Assembly: GCF_019456655.1 (NCBI RefSeq)
Contig: NZ_CP080332.1
Location: forward strand, 4,650,001 to 4,714,000
DNA length: 64,000 bases
Direction: 5' to 3'
From: Mycolicibacterium diernhoferi
Lineage (GTDB): Bacteria > Actinomycetota > Actinomycetes > Mycobacteriales > Mycobacteriaceae
Positions 18,619-27,273 of this stretch are shown one piece after another. Made by a program: the position numbers and the translations under genes. Positions within the stretch are counted from its first letter, which is position 1, and each line of letters opens with the position of its first letter. Under the pieces are notes generated by a model. It searched no databases and was not told the DNA's origin. It was given only the letters and a program-made list of their open reading frames with translations.

Positions 18619-19861
18619 CTGACCTGCCGGCGCCGGCGAGCCAGCCCAGGGTGGCCAGCGTGGCCACCGGATAGACCAGGCCCGCCCACGCCAGATGCCA
18701 GGGCCGGCCGATCTCCCAGATCGTCGGCTGCGCGAAGCTCAGCAGCCACGGCACCCCGATCAGCGCCAAAGCCAGCCATCCCCAGCCCAGCACCCGGGCA
18801 CCGATCCGCTCCCGCAGCGGGCCGTGCAGCAGCCAGATCATCAGCGGGATCAGCCACACCCAGTGATGGGTCCAGGAGATCGGTGAGAGCACCAGCCCGA
18901 ACAGCTGCACCGTGACGATGCCGCCGAGGCGGTCGTCGGCGCCGATCGCCCGCCACGCCAACAGTGCCAGCACCGCGGTCAGCAGCAGCGCCGCGATCAC
19001 GATCGGCCCGTATCCGGCGTCGTGCCCGAGGATCCGCGAGATCGCGCCACGCCAGGACTGGTTGAACGAGGTCCCGATCGGCCCGACGCGGCGGGCGTCG
19101 CCGAGCAGATCGGTGAAGTAGTAGCGCGCCTGCTCGCCGACCACCAGTGCCGACACCCCGACGGTGCCGAAAAAGACCACCGCGGAGAACACCGCCACAC
19201 CCCAGCGGCGCACCCCGACGAAATACAGTCCGGCGATGGCCGGGGTGAGCTTGACCCCGGCGGCCAATCCGACCAGCAGCCCAGAGAGCCACCATCGGCT
19301 GCTCTGCACCGCGCACAGCACCGCGAGCACCAGCAGCACATTGATCTGGCCGTAGTCGAAGGTACTGCGCAGCGGCTCGGTCCAGATGCCGACCGCGGTC
19401 CACAGCAGCGCCGGCCGCATGTCGGTGCGGCCGAGCAGGCGCAGGCTGATGCGCACCACGCCGTAGAGCGAGGCGAAGATCCCCAGTTGCCAGACGAAGG
19501 CCACCACCCCGAACGGCAGCAGGCTCAACGGATAGAACACCACCGCCGCGAACGGCGGGTAGGTGAACGGCAGCGGGAAGTCCGGGGTCTGTTCGGCGTA
19601 GACGTAGTCATACAGCGCCCCCGGATGCTCCAGGGTGTCGGCGCCGCCGACGTAGACGTGCAGGTCGACGAAGTTGGCGCCGTTGGGCACGAGGTAGGTC
19701 CAGGCGAGCCGCGCGGCGATGCTGACCAAGAACAATAGCGGCGCCCAGCGATAGAGCTGCGCCGTCGGACCGGTGTGGTGTTTGGTGTCTACCGGCCCGA
19801 CTCTATCGACCCCGCACCCCCGACCCGCTCGGCCGGGCGGGCGGTCACCATCGACGCACAC
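18563..19861 (-). CDS. pimE: PimE, polyprenol-phosphate-mannose-dependent alpha-1,2-mannosyltransferase
   Basis: A 432-residue GT-C family (GT87) membrane protein with about 9-11 hydrophobic helices. PimE adds the fifth mannose to phosphatidylinositol mannosides on the periplasmic side, using polyprenol-phosphate-mannose. Conserved sections: [20 protein letters not shown] with the catalytic-type Asp in the first loop, [34 protein letters not shown] and [20 protein letters not shown]. The start is doubtful: the only early in-frame start is the GTG at 19861, which lacks a spaced ribosome binding site, while a well-placed GGAGG-9-ATG (19851) reads in another frame and stops after 20 codons. Family length (about 431) fits the GTG. 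Confidence 0.9.
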   Translation of the reverse strand: MCVDGDRPPGRAGRGCGVDRVGPVDTKHHTGPTAQLYRWAPLLFLVSIAARLAWTYLVPNGANFVDLHVYVGGADTLEHPGALYDYVYAEQTPDFPLPFTYPPFAAVVFYPLSLLPFGVVAFVWQLGIFASLYGVVRISLRLLGRTDMRPALLWTAVGIWTEPLRSTFDYGQINVLLVLAVLCAVQSSRWWLSGLLVGLAAGVKLTPAIAGLYFVGVRRWGVAVFSAVVFFGTVGVSALVVGEQARYYFTDLLGDARRVGPIGTSFNQSWRGAISRILGHDAGYGPIVIAALLLTAVLALLAWRAIGADDRLGGIVTVQLFGLVLSPISWTHHWVWLIPLMIWLLHGPLRERIGARVLGWGWLALALIGVPWLLSFAQPTIWEIGRPWHLAWAGLVYPVATLATLGWLAGAGRSATARAADRSPLPSAGPDR

Positions 19862-19961
19862 CTCCGTAACGGTTGAATAAACGCCACTCTTGTCACTTGA
19901 GTAACACCAGTAACTCCGTACCGTCGGATTCAGACGTGCCGTCAACGAAATGGGGAGTCCC

Positions 19962-20513
19962 GTGTCACCAGTCAGAAAAGCGTTTGCCGCCAGCATGATT
20001 GCCGGAGCAGGCGCCGTCGCCACCGCCCTGATGCTCAGCCCGACCGCCGTGGCCGAGCCGATCCCGGCGCCGCCCGCACCGGCGCCCGCAATGCCCAACC
20101 TGCCGTTCGTGAACCAGCTCGCCGGCCTGCCGGCCGCTGCGCCGCAGCTCATCCAGGGGCTCGCCTCGGCGTTCACCGGTGGTGGCGCTGCGACCACCCT
20201 GCCGATCGACCCGATCACCCCGGCGCCCACCGCCACCGCATCACTCAATCTGCCGCAGGCCCCGGCCGCTGCCGCCGCGCTGCCCGCCGCTGCGGCCGCC
20301 GCGCCGGCGATGGCCGGGATGCAGAACCTGATGCCCGCCGGTCTGGCGTCGCTGATGCCCGCGGGCACCCCGCTGGCCGGTCTGCTGCCGCAGGCCCCGG
20401 CGGCCACCCCGGCCCTACCCACGGCCCCGGGCGTGGCTCCGGCCTCGTCGCCGGCCGATGCCGCCGCCCAGTCGCTGGTGCCGATGTTCCTGCCGGTCTC
20501 CGCTCTGCCCTGA
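19962..20513 (+). CDS. Secreted Ala/Pro-rich protein (Rv1158c-like)
   Basis: A 183-residue protein with signal peptide [20 protein letters not shown] and cleavage near AVAEP. The mature chain is very rich in Ala, Pro and Leu with Met-Pro-Ala repeats ([20 protein letters not shown]). GGGGAG lies 5 nt before the GTG at 19962; an upstream ATG at 19950 is less well placed. Position next to pimE matches Rv1158c as I recall it. No function known; likely cell-wall associated. Confidence 0.78.
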   Translation: MSPVRKAFAASMIAGAGAVATALMLSPTAVAEPIPAPPAPAPAMPNLPFVNQLAGLPAAAPQLIQGLASAFTGGGAATTLPIDPITPAPTATASLNLPQAPAAAAALPAAAAAAPAMAGMQNLMPAGLASLMPAGTPLAGLLPQAPAATPALPTAPGVAPASSPADAAAQSLVPMFLPVSALP

Positions 20514-20557
20514 CCGTCAGTAACCGCCCGTCACCGAGAAATCCACCAGGGGGAGTC

Positions 20558-21529
20558 ATGCCATCGATCCGGACAATGCTGACCAGCACCACTGCCTGCG
20601 CACTGGTGCTGGGCGGCGGCGTCGCGGTCCCAGCCCACGCCGACCCGGCCGCGCCCGTACCGCTGCCGATCAACGGATTACAGGCTCCGGGGCTACCGGC
20701 GATGGAGACGCTCGGTCCGGCGATTCAGCAGGCCGCTGCTGATCCGACCAATGCCGCATCGATGCTCATGGCCGCCGCCGCCGCGTTCGCCGGAAACGCG
20801 GCGGCCCCCAGTGATTCGTTGAATGTCGCGTCCGCTGTGAACCAGTTCGTGTCCGAGCCGCAGGCCCACCTGCCTGCGGCCGGCGCGGGCGCCCAGGCGC
20901 ACCTGCCCGCCGGGGTCGATCCGGCGTACTCGGTCGGCCCGGTCCCGATGGCCGTGCCGAAGGACCTTCCGGCCCCCGCGGCCGCCGTGCCCGCCGCCGA
21001 TGCACCCGCACCGGCACCCGAGGCTGCGCCCGCTCCGCCGCCGCCGGCCGAACCACTGGCCGCGCCCGCACCCGGACCCGCACCCGCGCCCGCCGGGGCG
21101 ACCCCGTCGTTCGGCCCGGACGCGCCGACGACCCAGGACTTCATGTACCCGTCGATCAGCAACGGCTGCCTCGCCGACGGCGGCAACGTGCTGGCGACCG
21201 CCATCTCGGTGGCCGGCCCGGCCACCATCCCCGCCCCCGGCCCGGCCGCGGGCCAGACCGCCTACGTCTTCACCGCCATCGGCACGCCCGGCCCCGCGGC
21301 CGAGCAGAAACTGCCGCTGAACGTGACCTGGGTGAACCTGAGCACCGGCAAGTCCGGGACCGCGACGCTCAAGCCGCAGGCCAACATCAACCCGGAGGGC
21401 CCGACCACGCTGACCGCCATCGCCGAGACCGGCTCGGGCAGCATCATGTCGACGATCTTCGGTCAGGTCACCACGACCGAGAAGCAATGCCAGTTCATGC
21501 CCACCATCGGCTCGACGGTGGTGCCTTGA
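20558..21529 (+). CDS. Secreted Ala/Pro-rich protein (Rv1157c-like)
   Basis: A 323-residue protein. A signal peptide (MPSIRTMLTSTTACALVLGG, cleavage near AHA-DPA) is followed by an Ala-rich helical region, a Pro-Ala low-complexity linker (about residues 135-190), and a C-terminal beta-rich domain of about 130 residues with two Cys (DFMYPSISNGCLADG ... TTEKQCQFMPTIG), probably disulphide linked. GGGGGAG precedes the ATG. It follows the Rv1158c-like gene by 44 bp, so the pair is likely one operon ending at the strong hairpin downstream. Confidence 0.8.
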   Translation: MPSIRTMLTSTTACALVLGGGVAVPAHADPAAPVPLPINGLQAPGLPAMETLGPAIQQAAADPTNAASMLMAAAAAFAGNAAAPSDSLNVASAVNQFVSEPQAHLPAAGAGAQAHLPAGVDPAYSVGPVPMAVPKDLPAPAAAVPAADAPAPAPEAAPAPPPPAEPLAAPAPGPAPAPAGATPSFGPDAPTTQDFMYPSISNGCLADGGNVLATAISVAGPATIPAPGPAAGQTAYVFTAIGTPGPAAEQKLPLNVTWVNLSTGKSGTATLKPQANINPEGPTTLTAIAETGSGSIMSTIFGQVTTTEKQCQFMPTIGSTVVP

Positions 21530-21542
21530 CAGCCTCAGACGC

Positions 21543-21593
21543 AAACGCATTCCCGGCCGTCATGGGTAATTCGTGACGGCCGGGAATGCGTTT
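21543..21593. terminator. Strong bidirectional terminator
   Basis: Perfect 20-bp stem (arms 21543-21562 and 21574-21593, core GCATTCCCGGCCGTCA) with an 11-nt loop. The outer pairs are AAA against TTT, so each transcript gets a short U-run. It lies between the Rv1157c-like gene and the convergent DUF1059 gene. Confidence 0.9.
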
Positions 21594-21605
21594 CTCGGAG
21601 CTGCC

Positions 21606-21755
21606 TCAGTAGGCCATGAACAGGATCATCTCCCGGTCGTATTCACGGCCGGGATGCGAATCCGAGAGGTGCTGCTGCGCCTTCTCCACCAGATCGTCCT
21701 CGTCGGTGCCTTGAATCGCTTCGCCACACGGGCAGTTCAGATGTGTCTTCGCCAT
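21606..21755 (-). CDS. DUF1059 small protein
   Basis: A 49-residue protein, MAKTHLNCPCGEAIQGTDED, then an amphipathic helix (LVEKAQQHLSDSH) and REYDREMILFMAY. The CPCG and the terminal His/Met pattern match the small DUF1059 family, which may bind metal; function unknown. Start at the ATG at 21755. It is divergent from the nitroreductase gene. Confidence 0.8.
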   Translation of the reverse strand: MAKTHLNCPCGEAIQGTDEDDLVEKAQQHLSDSHPGREYDREMILFMAY

Positions 21756-21787
21756 ATGAACACAATCGCATACGAATGACGGTGAGC

Positions 21788-22441
21788 ATGGATATCTACG
21801 ACGTAATGCGCACAACCGGAGCGGTCCGGGAGTTCACCGGCGAGCCTCTGCCCGACGAGACGCTGACCCGGATCCTGGACAACGCCCGGTTCGCACCCAG
21901 CGGCGGCAACCGTCAGGGCACCCGGGTGGTGGTGATTCGTGACCAGGCGACCAAGGAAACGCTCGCCGATCTCTGCGCCACCGGGTTCCGGCGCTACATC
22001 GCCCAGCAGCGCAACGGGGAGAATCCGTGGAACCCGCTGCACCCCATGGGCGTGTCGGCCGAAGATCTCGCCGCGGTGCGAGTCCGGCGGCCGGCGCACC
22101 TGATCGAGGCCGACGTGGTCCTGGTGGTCTGCGTGGACCTAGGTGTGGTCGCCGCCTTCGACCAGGGTCTCGACCGCATCGGCGTGGTGGCGGGCGCCTC
22201 GGTGTACCCGCTGGTGTGGAACATCCTGCTCGCGGCCCGCAATGAAGGCTTCGGGGGCGTGCTCACGACCATGGCGGTGCCCGAGGAGCCCGCGGTGCAG
22301 GAATTACTCGGCATTCCCGGCGAGTTCGCCGTCGCGGCGGTGGTGCCGCTGGGGAAACCGGTCAAACAGGTACGCAAGCTGAGGCGCCGCGCAGTGTCCG
22401 AGTTCGTCACCCGGGAGCGGTTCGACGGCCCCGCATTCTGA
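21788..22441 (+). CDS. Nitroreductase-family FMN-dependent oxidoreductase
   Basis: A 217-residue protein beginning MDIYDVMRTTGAVREFTGEP, the typical nitroreductase opening (Arg contacts FMN phosphate). Also FAPSGGNRQGTRVVVIRD and the C-terminal GFGGVLTTMAVPEEPAVQEL plus LGIPGEFAVAAVVPLGKP, with Gly-Gly near the flavin. Likely an NAD(P)H oxidoreductase acting on quinones or nitro compounds. ATG 21788 is chosen for the GGTGAG upstream; ATG 21776 in the same frame is the alternative. Confidence 0.85.
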   Translation: MDIYDVMRTTGAVREFTGEPLPDETLTRILDNARFAPSGGNRQGTRVVVIRDQATKETLADLCATGFRRYIAQQRNGENPWNPLHPMGVSAEDLAAVRVRRPAHLIEADVVLVVCVDLGVVAAFDQGLDRIGVVAGASVYPLVWNILLAARNEGFGGVLTTMAVPEEPAVQELLGIPGEFAVAAVVPLGKPVKQVRKLRRRAVSEFVTRERFDGPAF

Positions 22442-22550
22442 CCGTGTCGCGTAGCGACGGTGCAACCAGATCGAGAAATCGCCCCGATCAGCGATCTGAG
22501 TGCACCGTCGGCGCCGGCTCAGGCCTTCGCAGCCTTGGCCCGTCGTTGGC

Positions 22551-23135
22551 TTAGGCCTGCTTCGCAGCCTTGGCGGCGGCCTTCATCTTCTTCTTGTACG
22601 CCCGAACCTCCTGCAGCGAACCGGCGTCCACCACATCGGCCACCGACATGTGCGTGCCGGGCTTGCCGTAATCCCCCGCCGCGGCACGCCACCCCTCCGG
22701 CGTCACGCCGTACTGCTTGCCCAGCAGGGCGAGGAAGATGCGGGCCTTCTGATCCCCGAAGCCGGGCAGCCGCTTGAGCCGGCGCAGCACCTCGGCCCCG
22801 TCCGGGTCGCCGGCGGTCCACAGCGCGGTGACGTCACCGTCGTACTCATCGACGATGGCCTGCGCCAACGCCTGCACCCGCTTGGACATCGACCCCGGGA
22901 AGCGGTGGATCGCAGGGGTTTCCGAACACAGCGCGATGAACTCGTCCGGGTTGTAGTCCGCGATCTGACGGGCGTCCACCGCACCGATGCGGTCGGCGAT
23001 CTTCTTCGGCCCGGCGAACGCCGTCTCCATCGGGATCTGCTGGTCCAGCAGCATGCCGACCAACAGGGCGAACGGGTTGGACTCGAGCAACGCGTCAGAC
23101 GCTGGATCTTGGGTCAGGCACAGATTCCCGGTCAT
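22551..23135 (-). CDS. HhH-GPD-type base-excision-repair-like protein (Rv1156-like)
   Basis: A 194-residue protein starting MTGNLCLTQDPASDALLESN. LLVGMLLDQQIPMETAFAGP and LKRLPGFGDQKARIFLALLG are the helix-hairpin-helix DNA-glycosylase signature. No iron-sulphur Cys cluster follows and the usual catalytic Lys or Asp is not obvious, so glycosylase activity is uncertain. A Lys/Ala-rich C-terminal tail may bind DNA. Length and place match Rv1156 (recalled as 195 residues). Confidence 0.8.
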   Translation of the reverse strand: MTGNLCLTQDPASDALLESNPFALLVGMLLDQQIPMETAFAGPKKIADRIGAVDARQIADYNPDEFIALCSETPAIHRFPGSMSKRVQALAQAIVDEYDGDVTALWTAGDPDGAEVLRRLKRLPGFGDQKARIFLALLGKQYGVTPEGWRAAAGDYGKPGTHMSVADVVDAGSLQEVRAYKKKMKAAAKAAKQA

Positions 23136-23206
23136 ACCGGCAAGCCTACGATGTGGGTTTCGCCAGAAGCGTTGACGGCAGCACAACTCCTGCCAGACTG
23201 AAAAAC

Positions 23207-24445
23207 ATGAGCGCGGCCACCGCAGTGCTGCAACGGCTCCCCGATATCCGGTCCTGGCAGGAAGACCTGTATCGGGACCTACACCGGCACCCCGAACTGT
23301 CCCACCAAGAACACCGCACCGCGCAGCTGGTCGCCGACCGCCTGCGCGCGGCCGGCTACGAAGTACACGACCGGGTCGGGGGGACCGGAGTCGTCGGCAT
23401 CCTGCGCAACGGCAGCGGCGGGTCCGTGCTGCTACGCGCCGATATGGACGCCTTGCCCGTCCAGGAGGCCACCGGCCTGCCCTACGCGAGCACCGAGCGA
23501 AGCGGCGACGTGCCCGTCATGCATGCCTGCGGCCACGACGCGCACGTCACCTGCCTGCTCGGCGCCGCAACGCTGCTCGCCGAGGGCACCGAGCATTGGT
23601 CGGGGACCGCGATCACCGTCTTTCAACCCGCCGAAGAAGTCGGCGACGGTGCCCGCGGCATGATCGCGGACGGTCTGGCCGATCTCCTGCCGCCGGTGGA
23701 TGTCGCGCTCGCCCAACACGTCTTCCCGATACCGGCCGGGCAGGTCGCCACGCACCGCGGCCCGATGCTCGCGGCCGCCGACAGCATCCGGATCACCGTC
23801 TACGGCCGTGGCGCACACGGCTCGATGCCCCAGGCCGGGGTCGACCCGGTGGTGCTCGCGGCGATGATCGTGCTGCGACTCCAGACCATCGTCTCCCGGG
23901 AAGTCGCCGCCACCGACACCGTCGTGCTGACCGTCGGCAGCATCCACGCGGGCAGCAAGAGCAACGTGATCGGGGACCACGCGGTCCTGGAAGTCAATCT
24001 TCGCACCTACGACGACGCCGTCCGCAACGCGGTACTGGCAGCGATCCGGCGCGTCGTCTCCGCCGAATGCATGGCATCCGACTCCCCGAAGGAACCGGAT
24101 TTCGAGTTCTACGACCGGTTCCCGCCGACCGTCAACGACGACGCCGTCACCGACCGGGTGAGCGATGCGTTCGCCGGGTTCTTCGGCGAGCGATTCAGCC
24201 CGATCGGGGCCGGAGCGGCCAGCGAGGACTTCAGCGACATCCCCCGCGGGCTCGGCGTGCCATACACCTTCTGGGGCATCGGCGGCACCGACGAAAAGCT
24301 CTTCCGCAAGGCCGTCGACTCCGGACGCGTCGCCGTGGACATCCCGGTCAATCACTCCCCGACCTTCGCCCCGGTCATCCAGCCCACCTTGGACACCGGA
24401 ACCCAGGCCCTCGTGGTCGCCGCGCTGGCTTGGCTGGCAACCTAG
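23207..24445 (+). CDS. M20-family amidohydrolase (hippurate/IAA-amino-acid hydrolase type)
   Basis: A 412-residue dinuclear metal hydrolase. Metal-binding motifs are visible: HRHPELSHQEHRTAQ, LLRADMDALPVQE, MHACGHDAHVTCLLGAA and VFQPAEEVGDGARGMI, with a dimerisation domain after HGSMPQAGVDPVVLAA and a distal NHSPTF His. It probably removes N-acyl groups from amino acids or similar amides in the cytoplasm. ATG 23207 is taken because the family N-terminus aligns there. Substrate unknown. Confidence 0.88.
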   Translation: MSAATAVLQRLPDIRSWQEDLYRDLHRHPELSHQEHRTAQLVADRLRAAGYEVHDRVGGTGVVGILRNGSGGSVLLRADMDALPVQEATGLPYASTERSGDVPVMHACGHDAHVTCLLGAATLLAEGTEHWSGTAITVFQPAEEVGDGARGMIADGLADLLPPVDVALAQHVFPIPAGQVATHRGPMLAAADSIRITVYGRGAHGSMPQAGVDPVVLAAMIVLRLQTIVSREVAATDTVVLTVGSIHAGSKSNVIGDHAVLEVNLRTYDDAVRNAVLAAIRRVVSAECMASDSPKEPDFEFYDRFPPTVNDDAVTDRVSDAFAGFFGERFSPIGAGAASEDFSDIPRGLGVPYTFWGIGGTDEKLFRKAVDSGRVAVDIPVNHSPTFAPVIQPTLDTGTQALVVAALAWLAT

Positions 24446-24559
24446 GCCGCCCCGAACGGCCGGGCCACGTCCTCGGAGAACGGCGAATCCGGGGGCCGGT
24501 GTCGGTGCAGTGTGCGAACGTGATCTCCTGACCAGCAGGATCGGCCCGAGGAGATGGCT

Positions 24560-24856
24560 ATGAGACGCATGATCGCCCCTGTCGTTGCGGCTATGGCCGT
24601 CGCGATCGCCCTGGCCGGGACCGCTCATGCGATTCCGGAACAGGGCACACCGGCCTTCGACGAGTACATGGGCGGTCTGCAGCGCAACGGCTACAACCTG
24701 AACCCCGACACCGCCTGGCGCGCCATGCACCAGGCCTGCGTGGGCGGTCTGCCCGGCTACATCGGTCTGGAACTGGCAGCCCAGGGAGTCATCGGGCCCG
24801 GCGCGCAAGAACGGGTGATGGACGTGGCCAGGAAGTACGCCTGCCCGGTCCAGTAA
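24560..24856 (+). CDS. DUF732 secreted small protein
   Basis: A 98-residue protein: signal peptide MRRMIAPVVAAMAVAIALAG with cleavage at AHA-IPE, then the DUF732 domain with two Cys (HQACVGGLPGYI ... ARKYACPVQ), a mycobacterial family of small exported proteins of unknown role. GAGGAG is 6 nt from the ATG at 24560; an ATG at 24554 abuts it and is less likely. It ends 3 bp before the sensor kinase and is probably cotranscribed. Confidence 0.82.
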   Translation: MRRMIAPVVAAMAVAIALAGTAHAIPEQGTPAFDEYMGGLQRNGYNLNPDTAWRAMHQACVGGLPGYIGLELAAQGVIGPGAQERVMDVARKYACPVQ

Positions 24857-24859
24857 CCG

Positions 24860-26095
24860 ATGTCGGGACAGATCGCGCTGACGCTGGCGGTCGCGCTGCT
24901 GCTGGCGGCGGTGGCCGCAGTGCTGGTGGTGCGCACCCGCCGTGTCGTGGCCACCCCCACCGAACGGGCCGTGCACGCCGCGCTGCACACCGCCTCGGAG
25001 GCCGCGCGCGCGTTGCGCCAGGGGCTGGACGCCGAATCCGCCGCCACCGCAGCACCGTTCCTGCGGGAGCTCACCGGCACCAACGGCGTCGCCCTGTTCG
25101 ACGGCCACGGTGAACTGCTGGCCGCCGACCCGTCCGACCAACAGATCTGGCAGCCCGACATCACCGAAACCTGCGCGGCGACCGCCGCCGAGTCGATCTC
25201 CGGTGAACGCCGGGTCCTCAACGGGGCCCGCACCTCGACCGTGGTGGCCCAGCCCCTGATGACCGAGGCCGGTGACGTACTCGGCGCGCTCGTCGTCGTC
25301 ACCATCGGCACCCCGGGCCCGGGCATGCTCGGCGCCATCGGCGAGGTCGCCCGCTATGCCGCCGGCCAGATCGAACTCGCCGAACTCGACGCCTCCCGGG
25401 CCCGCCTGGACAAGGCCGAGGTGCTGGCGCTGCGTGCGCAGATCAGCCCGCACTTCATCTACAACGCGCTCAACACCATCGCCTCGTTCGTCCGCACCGA
25501 CCCTGCCCGGGCCCGCGAACTCATCCTGGAGTTCGCCGACTTCACCCGCTACTCGTTCCGGGCGGCCGGGCAGTACACCACCCTGGCCGAGGAGCTGCGC
25601 AACATCGACCGCTACCTCACCCTGGAGCGGGCCCGGTTCGGCGCCGCGCTCAAGGTGCGCCTGCAGGTCGCCCCGGAAGTGCTCAACGTGGTGGTGCCCT
25701 TCCTGGCGCTACAACCGTTGGTGGAGAACGCGGTCCGGCACGGGCTGGCCGGCCGCGGCGGCGGGTCGGTGGAGATCGTCGCCACCGACGCCGGATCGGA
25801 CTGCGTCATCACCGTCGAGGACGACGGCTCCGGGATGGATCCCGACGCGCTGCGCGCCGGCCCCGGTGACGCGCTGGCCGACCGACCCGATCCCCCGGTC
25901 GCTGCGCCCCAGCCCGCCGGCGCCGCCGAGTCCGCGCATGTCGGCCTGACCAATGTCGACCATCGGCTGCGCGCCGCCTTCGGCAACGACTACGGTCTGG
26001 TGGTCGAAACAGCCATCGGAGCGGGTACCAAGGTCATCATGCGAGTTCCCAAGTTCCGCTCGGGCGTACGTGCGGGCGGAGGCGGGTTCGCATGA
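24860..26095 (+). CDS. LytS-type sensor histidine kinase
   Basis: A 411-residue kinase: one N-terminal transmembrane helix (residues 5-24), a GAF/PAS-like sensor region (about 35-170), the His_kinase phosphoacceptor motif RAQISPHFIYNALNTI with His198, and an HATPase with N box (VPFLALQPLVENAVRHGLAG) and G box (EDDGSGMDP, AESAHVGLTNVDHRL). The short membrane part differs from classical LytS with many helices, so the input may be cytoplasmic. Its stop overlaps an ATG that opens an 8-codon frame leading to the response regulator. It heads a run of genes ending in a solute symporter. Confidence 0.9.
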   Translation: MSGQIALTLAVALLLAAVAAVLVVRTRRVVATPTERAVHAALHTASEAARALRQGLDAESAATAAPFLRELTGTNGVALFDGHGELLAADPSDQQIWQPDITETCAATAAESISGERRVLNGARTSTVVAQPLMTEAGDVLGALVVVTIGTPGPGMLGAIGEVARYAAGQIELAELDASRARLDKAEVLALRAQISPHFIYNALNTIASFVRTDPARARELILEFADFTRYSFRAAGQYTTLAEELRNIDRYLTLERARFGAALKVRLQVAPEVLNVVVPFLALQPLVENAVRHGLAGRGGGSVEIVATDAGSDCVITVEDDGSGMDPDALRAGPGDALADRPDPPVAAPQPAGAAESAHVGLTNVDHRLRAAFGNDYGLVVETAIGAGTKVIMRVPKFRSGVRAGGGGFA

Positions 26096-26118
26096 GCGAG
26101 CGTATGAGCGACTCGTGA
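26092..26118 (+). other. Eight-codon coupling frame between kinase and regulator
   Basis: ATG at 26092 overlaps the kinase stop (ATGA); the frame reads MSERMSDS and its TGA overlaps the GTG of the response regulator (GTGA). It may pass ribosomes from one gene to the next; it may equally be chance. Confidence 0.3.
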
Positions 26119-26921
26119 CCGCCAACCTGACCGTGCTCGCCGTCGACGACGAGGCCCCCGCGCTCGACGAGTTGGCGTACCTGTTGGGCGACCATCCCGA
26201 TATCGGCACCGTGTACACCGCCGGCGACGCCACCTCGGCGCTGCGCGAACTCAACCAGCACGACATCGACGCGGTGTTCCTGGACATCAACATGCCCGGC
26301 CTGTCCGGTATCGAACTCGCCGGCGTGCTGCGCAACTTCGCCAGCCGGCCCGCCGTGGTGTTCGTGACCGCGCACGACGACAAGGCGGTCGCGGCGTTCG
26401 ACGTGGGGGCCCTCGACTATCTGCTCAAGCCGATCCGGCAGAACCGGCTCGACGAGGCCGTGCGCCGCGTCGTGCTGGCGCGGGCCAACGAACCCGAACC
26501 GGCCAACGGGGCAGACGCAGTCACCGACACCACCGACTCCGACTCCGATGTCATCCCCGCCGAGCTCGGCGGCATCACCCACCTGGTCCCCCGGGACAGC
26601 ATCGGCTGGGTGGAAGCCGAGGGCGACTACGCCCGGCTGCATTCGGCGACCGGATCACACCTGGTGCGAATCCCGTTGAGCGTCCTGGAAACACGGTGGC
26701 GCGACCGCGGCTTCCAGCGCATCCACCGGTCCTATCTGGTCTCGCTGCGACTGGTGACCGGCCTGCGCACCGCCGACGGCGCCATGCTGGTGCGCCTGCG
26801 CCCGAACGGGGACTCACCGGCGGTGGAACTCCCGGTCAGCCGGCGCCAGGCCCGCGAACTGCGCGACCGGCTGGTCCGCGACCCGATGCGCAACCTCAAA
26901 CCGGGCGGCACCGATGACTGA
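26115..26921 (+). CDS. LytTR-family response regulator
   Basis: A 268-residue protein. The receiver domain has acidic pocket VDDE (Asp11, Asp12), phosphoacceptor Asp57 in DAVFLDINMPGLSG, TAHDD and KPI. After an acidic linker comes a LytTR DNA-binding domain (about 165-260: DSIGWVEAEGDYARLHSATG, FQRIHRSYLVSL, VSRRQARELRDRL). GTG start overlaps the micro-frame stop. LytTR proteins bind pairs of 9-bp direct repeats; a matching site is found at 29009-29038. It probably controls the adjacent symporter genes. Confidence 0.9.
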   Translation: MTANLTVLAVDDEAPALDELAYLLGDHPDIGTVYTAGDATSALRELNQHDIDAVFLDINMPGLSGIELAGVLRNFASRPAVVFVTAHDDKAVAAFDVGALDYLLKPIRQNRLDEAVRRVVLARANEPEPANGADAVTDTTDSDSDVIPAELGGITHLVPRDSIGWVEAEGDYARLHSATGSHLVRIPLSVLETRWRDRGFQRIHRSYLVSLRLVTGLRTADGAMLVRLRPNGDSPAVELPVSRRQARELRDRLVRDPMRNLKPGGTDD

Positions 26922-27273
26922 ACGCCCGCAACGCCAACGCGTGGTCCTCGCGCACCGCCGCGGTGCGCGGATGGTGCGTACCCGGGTGGAGGTCCAGGAG
27001 CAGACCCACGTCGGTGATGCGCTGGTGCGCGGGCTGGTGCGCGCCCAGCTCGGGCTGGCGCTGCGGCTCGCCGCGGTGGTCACACTGGCGGTCGCCGGGA
27101 TCCTGGTGCTCAGCGCGACGGCGCCGGATCTCACCCTGTTCGGGATGCGACTGAACTGGCTGCTGCTGGCCGTGTTGCCCTATCCGCTGCTCTACGGCGT
27201 GGGGCGACTGTATGTGCGGCTGGCCGAGCAGGGCGAGAAGGACTTCGTCCGGGTCGTCGACAGCGAACCGTGA
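26914..27273 (+). CDS. Small two-helix membrane protein upstream of symporter
   Basis: A 119-residue protein with a basic N-terminal stretch and two transmembrane helices (about 47-70 and 78-98), ending in a charged tail. Its start overlaps the regulator's stop by 8 bp and its own stop overlaps the symporter start (GTGA). It occupies the place that DUF485 proteins hold before acetate symporters, and the second module in this window has a recognisable DUF485 gene there. Probably a symporter partner. Confidence 0.72.
   Translation: MTERPQRQRVVLAHRRGARMVRTRVEVQEQTHVGDALVRGLVRAQLGLALRLAAVVTLAVAGILVLSATAPDLTLFGMRLNWLLLAVLPYPLLYGVGRLYVRLAEQGEKDFVRVVDSEP

Noticed and set aside
19950..19961. Earlier ATG for the Rv1158c-like protein
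   Set aside because: The GTG at 19962 has correctly spaced GGGGAG, which would lie inside the coding region if the ATG were used.
23432..25453. 673-codon antisense frame over the M20 hydrolase and kinase
   Set aside because: Crosses several real genes and has Gly/Asp/His-rich shadow composition.
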